Notes: generated by a model from the sequence alone, not told the origin. Positions 33,559 to 47,686 are shown, counted from the first letter of the stretch. The stretch is 64,000 nucleotides of DNA from Holothuria scabra (GCA_037179385.1 CM074179.1:38367224-38431223), one strand, 5' to 3'. Program-made: numbers and translations.

Positions 33559-35504
33559 CAGGAGTGGCGCCAGCGGGGGGAGGGCGGGGCCATCCCCCCA
33601 TTTAAATCGGGGGAGGTCTTAAAATAAAAAATTAAAAAAAGAAAAAAAAAGGGAAAAGAAACCTACAAGGACCGAAATTAATGGATGGGTGAGCATACTT
33701 TTTGTTTTGAAATACTATTTTAGTACATATCGGAATCGATTTTCAATCATTTCTTCTTTCCTCGGTTAAACCTCATTTCATGTACCTTGTCCTATCTCCG
33801 CCACTGTCGTGGAAGGACGGCAATTTCGTTCGGGGAGGCCTAACAAGGAACGTAAAGGACTGAAGTTACTGGATGGATGATCATTAATTTTTTTTTCTTT
33901 TTGAACTATTTTATTCTTTTGTAACGGTATTTTAATGCCTATCTGAATCTGTTTTAATCACTTCTCACTAGCTCTGTTATCCCTCATCCCCTCCCCCCCC
34001 CCCCTGCCCCCCCTGTTGTTGAGCAAACCCAATTTCGTCGGGGAGCCTTCATCTGCATACCCACGTTAAACTGATAAAAGGTGCGGGTCTTATAAACTTC
34101 AGTCATCCGGACGGTCTTCTTGATTTTGCTCACTAGAAGACAATATTCTTCATGGAAACTCATAATTCCGAAGTTTCCTGACAAAAACAGACAAGAGGTT
34201 GTTCAGGTGCATGCGGTACCAATGTTCTGCCACCTGGCCTGCCCCGACAGCCGAATTCTAATAACAGTAATGAAAATCAGACAGGCCGTTTCAGCTACAC
34301 ATAGGCTGATGATAAACAGTAGTGTGAAAATGTCTCCCAATAAGTCTGATTGAAAATTCATTTGAAGCCACCTTGTAACATGACATATTTTCAAAAATTC
34401 AAATACATAGAAAGAAAAATCATTTATAGTCTGGAGTTCGGGAAGTCACGAAGAAAATCTCATCTTTTTAGCGGACCTTGCAATGGACTACAACGACGAT
34501 TCCTAATGAAGGCAAAAACACTAGTATGTTTTCAATTCTGTTGCAGAGTTTTCCCCGAAAAGAGACAAGAACATTACATCTAATTAATTGCAGCAGTACC
34601 CTTTTACCTGGTAATTTTCCGATCACTTAGCAAGCTGGGTTTTTTCTATTGAAGTGAAACTTTCCACTTAATGGAAAGCTTAAAATAACGACTGCTTCAT
34701 TACTAGTTACAAGTCTGGGAAATGCCTGTTCTGGCTGTCTGAGGGGTTTGAATTTTTAACAATTTTCTGTACGCTCCTCGCCAACTGATGGTGGCGCTCC
34801 ACTTAGATAGAGTGTTTTGAACAGATTACTTAACAGAACATTGCAAGCTTGCAAATTGTTCCTCGTTTTGGGAAAATATTATGAAGTTGAAAATTTCATT
34901 GTGAAAGTAAGTTCAAAATAATGACTGATTTGTTTTTAGGCACGAGCCCGGGAAATGCCATTTCCTGCTGTCTGGAGGTTCTCAATTTTTTTTTAAAAAA
35001 AATCTGTGTTTTTTCTGGAAAAATAATAAATAACCCAAATATTTCATAATGACTGTACCCCCAAACCAAATCTTCTTCCATTAAATTCCAAAATTTAGCT
35101 CTAAATTTTTAAATCCTCGTTCAAAAAAGGAAAAAAATGGGGCAACCTAGTTTCATGTTGAAGCCTTAGTACGTAGGCCTAGTACGATTAAATGCGTAAC
35201 CACAAAATATTTACAGCTGTCACCTATATAACGTTTTTAATTTTTCCCATATGGAGAACAGATCCTTCAATAAACACCCCAACTTTTTAATGCTGGTCAC
35301 CAAAATTTCTTTAAAAATTTTTAAACTTTGTCTTCAAAATAAACTCCAGATTTTTAAGTATTTGTTAAAAAGAAGGCCAAAAATTTCGCGCGCTGCGCGC
35401 GCCTCAAAATCTGTTAATTCACGTCCCGCCGGGACTAACTCAAAGCCTTTGTCGGGACCTTAAAATGCTGGCCCCCTGTCGGGGAAATCCTGGCGCCACC
35501 CCTG
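33559..35504. mobile_element. hAT-type element, 1,946 bp
   Basis: Ends CAGGAGTGGCGCCAG (left) and, reverse-complemented, CAGGGGTGGCGCCAG (right): 14 of 15 match. Perfect 8-bp duplications ataatgag lie at 33551-33558 and 35505-35512. End type and duplication length fit hAT. Interior segments near 34720-34810 ('ctg(t/a)ctgagggg...gccaactgatggtggcgctc') match segments inside the element at 53625-54614, so they belong to one related family. No transposase frame survives. Confidence 0.9.
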
Positions 35505-36284
35505 ATAATGAGTAGCAAAACTGCTATTAAATCAAAATTTCAAAAACAAATTGCTCCCTGAGTGATTCCTATTCCAAAGGCAAACTGCAGCAAGTTAAAC
35601 AATGATTGGAACTGAGTGAAAATTATGTCACCAGTAAAGTGAGGGATGATTTAGCCCTGACTGGGGCTCACATCACACTTATACCTACACCTATGGTAGT
35701 ATTTACTTCAAGAGGATGAAAGACCAGTACTTTGTACTATGTGCAGGGAGCTGCCATTGCTATGTGTGTGACTGTCGCACTTGATGACTCTTATGAATAT
35801 TCACATATTTGCAAGAAATACTACGCACTGACCAACCTAACAACCTAACTTGGACGGACACATTTCCCCTTATAATGGGCTTTCTCAAGAGAACTCGAGA
35901 GTAAACATAAGTTTAGTGGCATGACTCCTGCACTTGCCTTGATATTTTAGTGGAAATTGACCCTGCAATTTTTACTCTTTTTAGGTAATTTTACACCAAA
36001 ATTGTACCCATTTTCTAGATGACACTAAATAACACATTTACTGTATGTTGGTGTGTGGGTCGTTAAGTATATATCCCATCAAAATGAAGTGTTCTACATA
36101 ATTTCAAGCACGGGCGGCGTTCATGGGGGGGGGGGGGGTGATGGGGGGATTTACATATTCCCAGGTCGAGTCATAAAAATGAAACCTTCTTCCATTGTGC
36201 GTGATGCTCGGCATAAGCAATGGAGTAGAGAAAACAAGTCTTGAACCCAACAGGTTGGAAACTACGCCGTAAAACATTATCTAA

Positions 36285-37265
36285 AGGTACGTTCAGACGT
36301 GTCCGGCAGCGGCAACGACAACGGTAACGGCAAAAATATACCACACAATAGAAAGTGAAAGACTTTTCACACTAGCACGGCAACGGCAATGCGGCAATCG
36401 GGTAAAAATGCGTCCGGCAAAAAAGTAATCGCACATGGAGCGATTCAACGCCATTTGCCGTACGGCAAAAAATTCTGCCAACTTCAATATGCGCAAGCAG
36501 AAGCCTGTCTGACGGGCGGGAGGCAACGTTAAGGGATAGGGACGTTCTGTGATATCCCGCCAAAACAGTGCACAAATTTGAATGCGTGCAACTACAAGAT
36601 GCCTCGAGGATCTGACTTATCTGCCCAGTTTATGGAAAAACGGGTCATTTTATTTGGCTGACCCGACCTGACTTCTAAGACTTCGACTAGCCTAATGCAG
36701 TAGCGTAGGAAGCAATATGAAAGTGGGGGCGGAACAATTTTTGACCATGCACCTCACCTTATGAAATGCTAACCCCATTTTTCTTTCAAATGAAACTGCG
36801 CACTGAAAAGGTTGAATTATTCGTTTTTGCCAGCCATGCTAAAATGGACAAGTATTCCAGTATATATATGCCCTCTGCAACAGTGCGACGGTGGCTTAGC
36901 TAGACTTTTTTCCGTAAGGGAGGGGGGGGGGGCAAGCACCCACATTTTCTGATAACACTGTCACAAAAGTATTTGGCTCAAGTTCTGTTCAGATCTTCAT
37001 TGTCAAATTTAATTAAACTGCTGTAACCATCTTCTCCTCTTCCGCCTGTTCTTCCGATCTATTTGGTACGCTACTGCCATTACCCGCCATTGTTCGATAA
37101 TCAGATAATGGAACAAATTTGTCAGCATCAAATTCCGGTCAGTATCATCCGGTAAAATTTTTACCGTATGCGACAATAATTTTTGTTGTCATATGTGAAC
37201 AACTAAGCCGGATTGTCATTGCCGTTGCCGTTGCCGTTGCCGCTGCCGTATATGTGAACGCACCT
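36285..37265. mobile_element. PIF/Harbinger-like inverted-repeat element, 981 bp
   Basis: Left end aggtacgttcagacgtgtcc and right end, reverse-complemented, aggtgcgttcacatatacgg, followed on both sides by a long inverted stretch of cggcaacgg-type hexamers (about 60 bp arms in total). A 3-bp TAA lies at 36282-36284 and 37266-37268, the target type of PIF/Harbinger elements. Inside the right arm, ttgccg is repeated four to five times (about 37218-37246). No transposase frame. Confidence 0.7.
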
Positions 37266-40200
37266 TAACTAACTTACTAATCTGCCATACAAATGCTCTG
37301 TTTAACCCCCAATATTATCCTTTGCCTTTAGTCCTCCCCTCCCTCCTCCCCACCACTTTTGCAACATTGACATTCTGGCACCGCCATTGGCCGTGAACAT
37401 ATAATCGTAGCCCCCGAACTATATTTGAAAATGCTAAAATGAAAGGAAACTTCCGAAAAGACAGTAACAAAATCTTGGGTTAGCGCGGAAATGTGCAATT
37501 GTTTTGTGGTAAAGAATTTAGAAAACAACAGACATCATGAATAATACATGCATGGCCCCTTATTTCATCCCTTTTTTCCGACAGTTCCGGCCTCCTATGG
37601 TAAGTTCCGACACTCTTTTACATCGGTTTAATGCATCATTGAGTTGTCGAAACATAGGATAGTCAAACATAGGTGTGTCAGAGTAGGGCAAGTAATCCAT
37701 TTCATCGGTCTCTCAATGTAAACTGAGGAAAAATGAGTTTGAAAAATTAATTCACCAGCAGTCGTAAATTTATATCGCGCCAGTGCCGACGAACCTGGGG
37801 AAGAGTCTTCGGGGGATCAACACCACCAATGAAAAAATGGATGCATATCAACCCCCACCTCAATTTCATATATATATATATACCTAAAATGTATATCAGA
37901 TTGGGGGATGTGCTTTATTTTGGACGTTTTCTTGTAACTTCGACAGGAGGAGACTCAAACGTGAAATAACTATGCTGTGTTCTCCATGAACACATACCAA
38001 CAACTTAACTGACGTTCATGTAGCAGAAAAGCATTTAAATCGTTGAAGAAATTTAGAAAAATTACACAAGGCTAGGCTGTAAATTCGCCATTTTAATACG
38101 ACTCGTCCACGTCGACCCTTGCACTGGGAAATCGAAACAGACTTTAACAGTCGACGTACCATAGCAGTGGACGCGTTCCGAGGCAAGCTGGTTGACTAGG
38201 ACGAAGCCCATGTTCACTCAATCGAATGCTCGGTAATATCTCCAGTCGACGTGCTATCTTAGATCAGAAACGCATATTCTTTAATAGTCCCCCAACTTTT
38301 TAAATTTTCTTACATGAATCCCAGAATATAAATTATTTTTGCATCACAAGCTCCGTATTAACAATTTTTTTTTAAGAGCAACCTAAGCGCGCCTCATTCA
38401 ACGTTCCACGTCGTATACAGTCGTGTTAACACCTTAGAAAAAATTGGAAAATTTGGGTGCTTGTCCCCCCCCCCCCCTGCAGTGGTGTCACCAGACTTTT
38501 CATTTTAGGGGGCATTGGTGGCATAACAATTTTGCAGGGGGTACTGCTGGACTCCACTCATGGCCCACCGAGATCGTTTTTTCTTTTCAAACTTTTCCAC
38601 ACTCTACCGACTACAACAACTGAGTGAGGGTGACGTACACCTCAGGTAGCAGTTCAGGCAGGCTTAATCCTACATCTTTCCTTAAGAGAATCGCACATTT
38701 AACTGCACATCAACTGCTTTGTATTTCTCTCTCTAGTTCAGATCCCCTTCTTCAAAATGTCAGCCGGATCCGCTCGTGGGAGTATGTTTCACTAGATTTG
38801 TTATCAACAAAACCTTAATTGAAGTTGCCCTAGGCTGGAAGTAATTTTTAGACCAGTGTAAAGACAATAATATTACTTTTAAAATACCACGTTAATACGT
38901 CGCAAAACTTTAAAAACTCAGGAGCTTCCAGTACTTCGCCCTCTGGACCCCACCAAGACACTCCCATTGAACTGCCCATCAAGTTCTTTCTCTATAGTTC
39001 ATCTCCCCTTTTCACAATGTTAGCCGGATCCAATCTTGGTAGTAGTTCCACTTGATGTTTTACCAAATATCTTACTTGAAGTTACCCCGGAGGCAATTTT
39101 AGACCAGTGCTAAGTCAATAGAATTACCCTTTAATGACGACTTTAACCTCACAAAAACCTTAAAAATCCAGAAGTTCATGGGGGATTTCTCCCTGCCCCC
39201 CCCCCGGGGCTTTGCAGCTGGTCCCCACCAGGGGCCTTAAGACTGACTCCTGGAATCCACCTGATGAGCCTCGCACTTTACGTGCCCCTCCCCCGGCGAC
39301 GCAACTGTCCTCTAGAAAGAGTCTAATTAGGTCACTGCTTTCATTGTTAAATGTATTCATATATTTCTGCACTATGTGACAGATAAATTATCTACTCTAG
39401 TTATGGATTCTACTCTAATTACCGCAATTATGATTGCGATCGTCACAATTATTTTTTAACTTCTCACTATCATACTGCTCAAATTGTAAAGAGAGTTGCT
39501 ACAAAAGACAAAGTACATCTCCATTTCTTCATCGCTAAACGAATATATTAAACTTATAAGAGCCAAGCAGTTAACCGTTCTCAGATGTAACTGAAACAGC
39601 TCTGTCTTCAACGTTTGATTAATCATTCACCCTCCTGGGAGCTGTCAATTCAAATGGTAACTCTTTGATTTGTCGACATATTCCGTGAACACACGGTACT
39701 TACGAAGTCGCATAGAGCGAGAGAGCGAGAGATGCTTATGTGAACATATCCGGTAGCACGCATCGAATATCCGGTAGCTCAGTTGAAATACCCGGTAGCA
39801 CAAGCGGACGATGCGGTAGCACGTCTTGTTAATGCTAAAGCTTGTGCTAGAGGTGCCATGGATCTTTGTGGAAAAGGTGCGATAAGTGCGCTTCTGAGGA
39901 GTTTAGATCACTTCTTCTCTTTGGATGGGAATGCACTTGTTAGGAATTCAGCAACCTACCGATTGAGATGTACCTAGTTTGAACAAATCATGGGTAGTGG
40001 AGGCAACGTACGAATTGGGCCGTTGCCGCCAGTCAGATGTCCCCAATAAAGAACCATATACCTATCCTGAAATATATTTTTCACAAAGGTTTACTAAAAC
40101 TCCAGAACTTCTGGGTAACCCCCTAGATCCCCCATGAGGCTTTCTCCCCATGGAATCCAACAGAATATCTTAGCAAGCCCTGAACCCCATTTGCTAAAGG

Positions 40201-42699
40201 CACTAAATGTAGCTGTCCCGAGACTCAAAGTTGCCATCAAGAGATATGTTAAAACGTCAGAGCTTCGCCCCATGGACATCTACCAGGTTTTTTGTCCATA
40301 GACCCCACCAGACTGGAAGTAGCACCCACTGTACCTACATGATACTCTAACAATGCAGCATGCAGGGGCATTGGGCATCCCCCCCCCACCTCACAACAAC
40401 AATTATTTATCCTAAAAATAAATAGGCACTTAACCAGTTAACCAACACAAATTTTACTTCTTTAGGTAGCGTAGCCTATGTGGTACCAGATTGCATGTAA
40501 GACTACCCAATTTCTCAAAAATTTTCAAATGGGATGAATGGCCTTACTGACCCCCATCGGGCCCTCCTCTTGTGGTGCCATTTCCTTAACTCCTAAAACT
40601 ACGCAAATTTGTCGAATTCCAAATTTTTCTTCAATAGGTTACATCTAAGCCTGGTACCGAGTTGTAGGCTATGTAAAGGCATCTGTTCAAAACATTCAAA
40701 GGGAGGCCCGTCTCATAGACTCGTTTCCTGGCTGGCATAGACGTAGCCTACTGTACGAGACAGGGGCAGGAGCGAAGGCCAGGTGCGGTGAGCAATAATT
40801 TGCTATTTATCATGCAAAAGATCAAGAGTTAGAGCAGTCATATAGAAAAATTCGTTGATTTAGCGGAGCTTGAATTAAGCCATGAGTCACAGTAGAGAAA
40901 CAGCATATTTTCAATTCCGTTGTGGTTTTCCGGAAAGATTGACGACTTTTTCATCTAATGGTAGTAGTACATTTGATGTGGTTATTGGGATACATTTCCG
41001 ATCACATAATTCAGTCAAATAACCATGGATTTACACCCCTGAGTAAAGAGAGGACATCAGCATGGTTCAACTCTTACCATGACGATACTATACTTCACTT
41101 TGTTCAATATTATATAAGAATGATACATTTGCCCTGCTATTAACTGGAATGCTTGGAATGTGTGACAACGCTTATCCTCCGAATAACTTCAGTAGAACAA
41201 GTGATGGAATTCCCAGTTCAGTGACGCACACCACCCATATTTTGGGATGAGGTCATGAACTGACAGATTTAGACCGTAAGAGAGGTTGTGTATTTAGCTC
41301 TTGGAATTAGTAAAGATAAAGGTAATTGCTAAATTGGGGAAAATTGATGACAGAAGAAGCCTTGTCTTCACAGGTTTTTATGTAGGTGTTGCCCTTAATA
41401 TGTATCAGTGGTTTTGCAAATCAGACCACTGATTGACATACATGTTTGGTAGGTATACCAGGGAGGTGTTCCGACCTGACTTTAAGCAGTTAGGTGAGTT
41501 AACGTGAAGGTCAAATTGTGTGCTGCCCAGAGTTCTGCCGCTCATTTATCATGAGAGTACTTAACAGCAAAAGATAACATATGTGACATAGACTGTCTGC
41601 ACTAGTAAACGAAGTTGTACTGCCAAGAGATACGGCAGAAATCTATTAGGGCTGTTATACGACGTTTTGCATTTGAGAATGCCTGCGCATTGAAACGTTT
41701 TCCGGTGTTTTAAAAATTCTTCGCACATGCTGATTTTCCATGTAATCTATACATGCATCTTCTCACCCAAAATGCTGAAGTAGCACCATCTCAGAGGTCA
41801 CTGATTTTTAGAAATTAAGTCCACATAACTTTTGAATATTCGCACATCAATGCGGTCAACAAGATCAAGACTTGTTGCATTAAAACCTGTTTTAAGCGGC
41901 CACAATGTGTAAAAAGAACAACGATCAAAGTTCTTATGCACGAGGTCAGTCCCGTTTTATAATGTGAGTTGCACATACTATGATACTCTAGTGAAATAGC
42001 CTGCAGTGAAACGTAGCATACATGCGCACTACCCCCAGCCAAATCATTTGTATACTTCGTTGAAAACTAGTGATTATTGTATTCACTGTACTGCACACCA
42101 TACCCAACGGCCCACTAACGTAACCTGCCGACAACTTCACACATTTTACTGTGTTCTTTTCAGTGCATTGAAACGGCACATGAAAACAAAAACAAAACTC
42201 AAACCAGATCAGGCGGAAACATACACAAACATCTTCACACATTTTACTTCTGTCTGCAAAACTGGAAGAAAATAAAATTAATGTGTTCAAACATGCATTT
42301 CAGTCACAATAAGGCTGCACATTGAGTGCCTCAGACCTAGGCAAAGTTCGGCTAAACAACAAAAACAGAGTCAAGCCGCGTGACAGTCTCAATGGTCAGA
42401 TGATCAGATCTCTGAACGGACCCTCGGCACGAAGTTTAACTCGTTGACGGGTTAAATTATTACCCTGCGTTGGCAGGATAGGTCATTCTTTACATTGCTA
42501 TAAATTTTCGGCAAAAACTGAACATATGTCCTTTTTGTGGAAGAAGAATCGTCTGTCAGTAAAGGGACGTAATTGAGATGTAGAGGATGTATTACAAATG
42601 AGTTTTAGGTCTAGGCCTTTAGGCTAGGAGGTAGAGAAATTAGGTCATGGACTGGGAACAAAGAACGACGCTGTGGAATTTAATTGGATTATTATCATT

Positions 42700-42721
42700 G
42701 GTTTTTTTTTTTTTTTTTTTT
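42700..42721. repeat. Poly-T tract
   Basis: A T run of about 20 bases followed by catttt. There is no adjacent retroelement body or target duplication that I can support, so it is listed only as a homopolymer. A short GAAA microsatellite occurs nearby at about 43168-43192. Confidence 0.6.
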
Positions 42722-44367
42722 CATTTTGAAAACAGAAAGAATGGTAGGACTTACTGTTGAATTTTAAAATTAAGTATTTGTAAAATGTCTGACGTTAGGA
42801 CTGCACATTTCATAAAAGTGTTCTCCCAAAAAGTATTATAACAGGCCTAAAAGTTATTCAGCACTCCAAACAGTTCCAGTTCTCCCAACCCTCTCACCTC
42901 TAGTCCCGCCCTCAACTGCATGTATTGCTTTAACCTCAACTGCTGCAGCAGTTTGTTGCCCCGCCCAAATGTAAGTGTAATCTGCAGTTTTGGAATTTTA
43001 TCATGTCGATCAAAGAGGTGTACCTTTCATCTAGGTTTGGGCTAGACCTTAGTTCGGAAAATAAATTCTCTAGGTTTTATATTCGATGGACGGGGACAAT
43101 TAGGTTTACAGCTCGAGTTCGTTAAGAATATCGACGGAGACCCAGGAATATATGCTTGGTACATGAAAGAAAGAAAGAAAAAAAAGAAAGATATCCTCTT
43201 AAACTACGTAGGCTAAAAAGTTTGCCCATACCAAAGACCACGGTGTTCCTCGGAACTTCGTGGCTCAGTTGCTTTCATTTCAAAGCATAGCTGCCTGGGA
43301 TAGATTTTCATATGTTGTTCGATCGCCATGCAGTTTACAATTTTTCGACATTTCACGTTCAAACAGTTTAACAACCTGTTCTCCTAATTTATAGCACATA
43401 TGCGCATAATGAACCTAACCTCACCTAGAAACGTAATATCCTCAATAATCCGTCTCCTTACTGGATGAGCCGTACAAAAATAGAAACAGATTTCGTTGTT
43501 TATTTTTGCGATTTAAGCACTTTGCATCAGACGGTTAGCAGAGTTTTTAGAAGTTGACGAAATATTTGCACCTATTAATTAGGCTAGCACGTAGGCCCTA
43601 ATATGACACTTCAAGTAGGCCTATGTGAATTTGCTTTTTAATGGACATGACAGCATGTCCATTACTATGGTCAGTCGCATTGTCTGATGATCACGTGAAT
43701 ACATTTCTTTCGTTCAATTTATCCATGGGCGTCACCAAAGGGGGGATCGGGGTGCTACCCCCTTTGAGTTTTTTTTTTTTTTATTTTTCAGTTACAGAAA
43801 CGTTTAAGGGATGTACAAAAAATCGAAAAAGGACTCTCTTCTGCCGTTGCAAAGTATATATTTCTTCTAAGACTGTAAGATATTGAATGCCTAATCTCGC
43901 TGCAATTACAGATCGAGTCCACCAAATTACTATTACTAAGTGCCGTCCCCCAGCAAGTTCTACTGGCTATATGTAGATTCACCTTTCCATAGTATTATAA
44001 TCAGATATCTAATTATGAAATACCTCTAAATGATATTTTTGAATGGAACAATCATTTTTATTGAAACTATATTAGAATTTTGTTCATTTGGGTGGGTAAA
44101 CTGTGTCATGTCAGTATAGCCTCAGTATGCCTTAATTTTAAAACGGAAGTGCATCTGCGGGATAGGCCTATTCCAAATTAACTTAAAATCTCAGTGAAAA
44201 AATAGTTCAAAGGATGTTGATATTGTTGTAGTAGTCTACTGTTCTGAGGTTTTTAACATAACTAAACATAGACCATATGCTTGTCTGTGTTACAAATATC
44301 CACCTTTGACTTAACGGTGCTATATGTCAGTAATAAGTTGTTTTTTCTTGATCGGATAGTATCTTGA

Positions 44368-44392
44368 AAGTACTACCTCGGAGGTAGTACTT
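44368..44392. repeat. Near-perfect palindrome with 12-bp arms
   Basis: aagtactacctc and gaggtagtactt, separated by one G, form a perfect 12-bp inverted repeat. A further partial arm (tagtactataaagaggtag) follows at about 44399-44417. It may be a relic of a short inverted-repeat element. Confidence 0.7.
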
Positions 44393-45920
44393 CCATGATA
44401 GTACTATAAAGAGGTAGTTATCACACCAAAAGCTGTCGAGTAAAAGGCCTTTCAACTTTAGGAAATGATGATACGGATATTTAAGGAATAGGCTAAATCG
44501 CATTTGGCTGACTGTTAAGTATTATGATGAATATACTGTGGAGGCTCTAAATCGGCGAAGTCGAGTCCGTTATGTTGCTAATTTGGAGTCGAGACGGCTT
44601 ATGAGACGGTAATGGTCAGACAAATGTGGTTTATTCCTATTATACCACCGAAAATATGTGAACAACTTCATCTAAATAACTGTTTTTTGTGTTTTTACGT
44701 TTATTGACCGTGTGTAGTGAAATAACAGGCCAGTTCAATCAATCAGAATGCAGGATTCTCAGTCAAAAACGGAGGGTAGAGGTGGTAGAATTGAAAATGA
44801 ACTTCCTTTTATCTTTGCATACGTCTCAAACTGAGTGAAGGGTCACTCATTATTCTAAAATTCAACTAACTTCTTCTGTTCTCCATCCGATTTTTGCTCT
44901 GCGTTTTAAACTTTAATCTTCCCGTTACTTTTTGATAGAATAAATTTAACTATTTTCTAGCTCTTGAAGGAGAAAAGTTGAAAGTAAAAATCAAAGTACA
45001 TTGGAAAAATCCCATTGTGCACAAATTACTGTTTTGTGGTATAGAGCCTGATATCTTGAAAGAATAGTCCAGAGTCAAATTTATTTTTGATATGTTAAAG
45101 AGGAACATATTCTAAGCATTCAAGTGAAAGTTGCATTCATTTCCCATGTTGGGTTTTCGAGATAGGCCTATTAGCAATTGAAGTTGGCACATTTTCCAGA
45201 GAAAGTGAACTTGAAGCAAACAGGTGTGATGTCATGTTTGAGGTTCATTGTTTCTACCTCCTAAGAATACTTCATTACATTCCGTGGTTTTTAGAGTATT
45301 TTTGTTCTAGGAACCATTTTCCACAATAGCCCCGGACTTTATAAGAAAAACGTTCTGGTTCTATTTTCATTTCAAGATTTAAAGCATTCATTTCACCGCA
45401 CTATAGGCATTTGAAATGTTCAACTCCTCAGAAGTTCCGGAGGCTTTGCCCCCTGGACCCCCACCGGGGCTTCGCCAATGGACCCCACCATGCGACAATA
45501 ACTTCCTTCTTTGCGCAAAATACAACCCCCTTTAAAAATGTCTGGTGACACCCAATGGATGCTATCGGACGACTCCCATCAAGAAACAAACCAATCTTTT
45601 TTGAAAAGTTTTGCACAGCAAAGTAGACGGGTATATGACAAGATTGTGAGAAAAATGTCGCTAATTACGAAATGTGGGACATTTTTCCTCAAATGCTCTA
45701 CATTTAAATATTAAGTGGGCTAATTACAATATTAAGTAGGCCAATACGCCTGGTACTTTGCATATGACGCAGTCATAAACGTGGGGTGCTGTCCTACTTC
45801 GGTCTGTATTTTTACTGATCAATTTATTCAGAACTCTTTGGTGGCCAAATTTATTTTACATTTGATTTACAGAGTGATTTTAAAGACAGCTGTATAAATT
45901 TGAAAGTCGGGCCTGGGGCC

Positions 45921-46018
45921 CGTTCCACAAAGAGTTACGCACGATCTTAAGTATGATTTACTGTTGGCTTAAGTATGGTGAATCAAACTTAAGATTGTGC
46001 GTAACTCTTTGTGGAACG
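45921..46018. repeat. 98-bp foldback element
   Basis: Arms 45921-45961 and 45978-46018 (41 bases) match as reverse complements with three mismatches; they begin cgttccacaaagagttacgc. The spacer is 16 bases. G/C-rich words (ggggcc, ggcctcc) lie just outside. A transcript would fold into a long hairpin. No protein coding. Confidence 0.8.
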
Positions 46019-46160
46019 GCCTCCTGTTCATATAATTTTCTTCTGGTAGTTTCCTGGAATTTTGGCGGCGCGGTATGACGCGATGTCTCCGTTTGAACTG
46101 AATACAGTTATAAGGAATGTACAAAATGTGTACATAGCAGTAGCATATATATAATACAAG

Positions 46161-47295
46161 CAGTGGCGTAGCCAGGTCTTTTTCACCAGGGGGCACTGGG
46201 GGCCACAGACTTTTTATAGGGTGGCACAACATATAACTCAGGGATAATTATGGTGAGACTGTCAGAACAACATTTTGTTGAGTCTGACTGACAGCCAGTG
46301 GCGGCTCGTGGTCTAAATACATAGGGCAAATTTGTATTGGTGGGAATAAACCAACGGCGCCCAAGGCCCCGTGGGAGCGCTTCGCGCTCCCCCCTACGGC
46401 GTGAGGTCCAGGGGCCCACCATAGGGCCCCTGGTGGGGGTCCAGGGGCGAAGCCCCCGGCAGCTCCGCGATATTTACAAAATTGGGGTTATAGAACCAAG
46501 CATTTCTCTGCCTTTACATAGCATTTAATGAGCATTAAATTGACTGCAAACGTCACCATTATTTCATTGAATTTAGTCTTACAACTGGCTCGAGGTTCCC
46601 GTGGCTATGACAATGCATTCGTCTTTCTTTGAGATGAGCAAACATTTTAATTACACGTTGATTAAAATTTGAATTTTCTCTTATGAACTTCTTTTCAATT
46701 GATAGCATAGCTAAAGCGTTTAACCTATCATCATTCGTACTTAGTGTACCAGCTGGGTGAAAACCTACGTGAAGACGATACAGACAGTATTTGCGGCCTA
46801 TGTGGTCCTAATCGTTTGCTTTCCAATTTTTCTCCAAGACTCCTCTTTGAGAACAGACAAGTTTGTTAACTTTTGACAGTATTCATGTTGCATTCATGTC
46901 TCACATTGAGAGGGTTTTGGGAGCTAGATGAGACTTAACACATGAAGAGCCCCCAAGCATGGACAATTGAGTGCACATGTATACCCAAGCTGCATTAGCC
47001 TTTAAACCGCAGCATAGTTTCCTACAAAGGATACACAAGTGACTGATTAATGCGTTCTTAGTAACCGGAGTATGCATACAGTGCAACGAAGCGAGACCAG
47101 GCAGGGAGGGCAAGTGAAAGACTGCTCGTAGTTCGAAGGAATTGGCCACTCACCTTTCATCATTTCAGCCGATAAAATCTAAGTGCGCATGTTCACAACA
47201 TGTTGAGCGGGGCAGATTGCAATGGGATGGGGGGCACACCTGGGGGCACAACTTTGCTGTGGGGGGGGGGACGTCCCCCAGTGGCTATGCCACTG
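46161..47295. mobile_element. hAT-type element, 1,135 bp, older
   Basis: Ends CAGTGGCGTAGCCA (left) and, reverse-complemented, CAGTGGCATAGCCA (right). The flanking octamers aatacaag (46153-46160) and agtaccag (47296-47303) agree at six of eight positions, as expected for an old insertion. A nested fragment beginning cagtggcggctcgtgg (46299) and the 'gggagcgcttcgcgctccccc' region continue to about 46490 and match the core of the element at 3487 and 50012. No transposase frame. Confidence 0.7.
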
Positions 47296-47515
47296 AGTAC
47301 CAGTGCCGGGTTTGGCGCAGCGTTCAGCAGTAAAAAGTGTCCTTTGCGCTCGTGTAAAAGCAATGTGATGGATTGAACGAAGTTTTCTAACGTGTTTTTC
47401 AGAATGTTTTACAAATGTTGCTCGTGTATACAACAAGCCTAAAGGCCTGTATATACAAGCAACATTTTCAAAACATTCCAGAAACATCCACCTGCAACAA
47501 ATCCAAAACATGCTT

Positions 47516-47686
47516 GTTTTCGGTTTGTTGCACAGTGTAGACAGGGTGTACAGCATGTTTTGAAAATGTTTTGAAAATGTTTCAAAAGAAATGTCCTGTC
47601 AATTCTTTTCAAAACATTCTCAAAACACTTTCAAAATGTTTTCCGATTGTTTTTACTCTGTCTACACTGTACAACAATCCGAAAAC
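47516..47686. repeat. 171-bp foldback with 29-bp arms
   Basis: Arms 47516-47544 and 47658-47686 (gttttcgg-t/a-ttgttg...) match inverted at 27 of 29 positions. The interior has recurring aaaacattt / aaatgtttt words in both orientations, so much of it can also pair. It lies outside the hAT-type element that ends at 47295. Confidence 0.75.
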
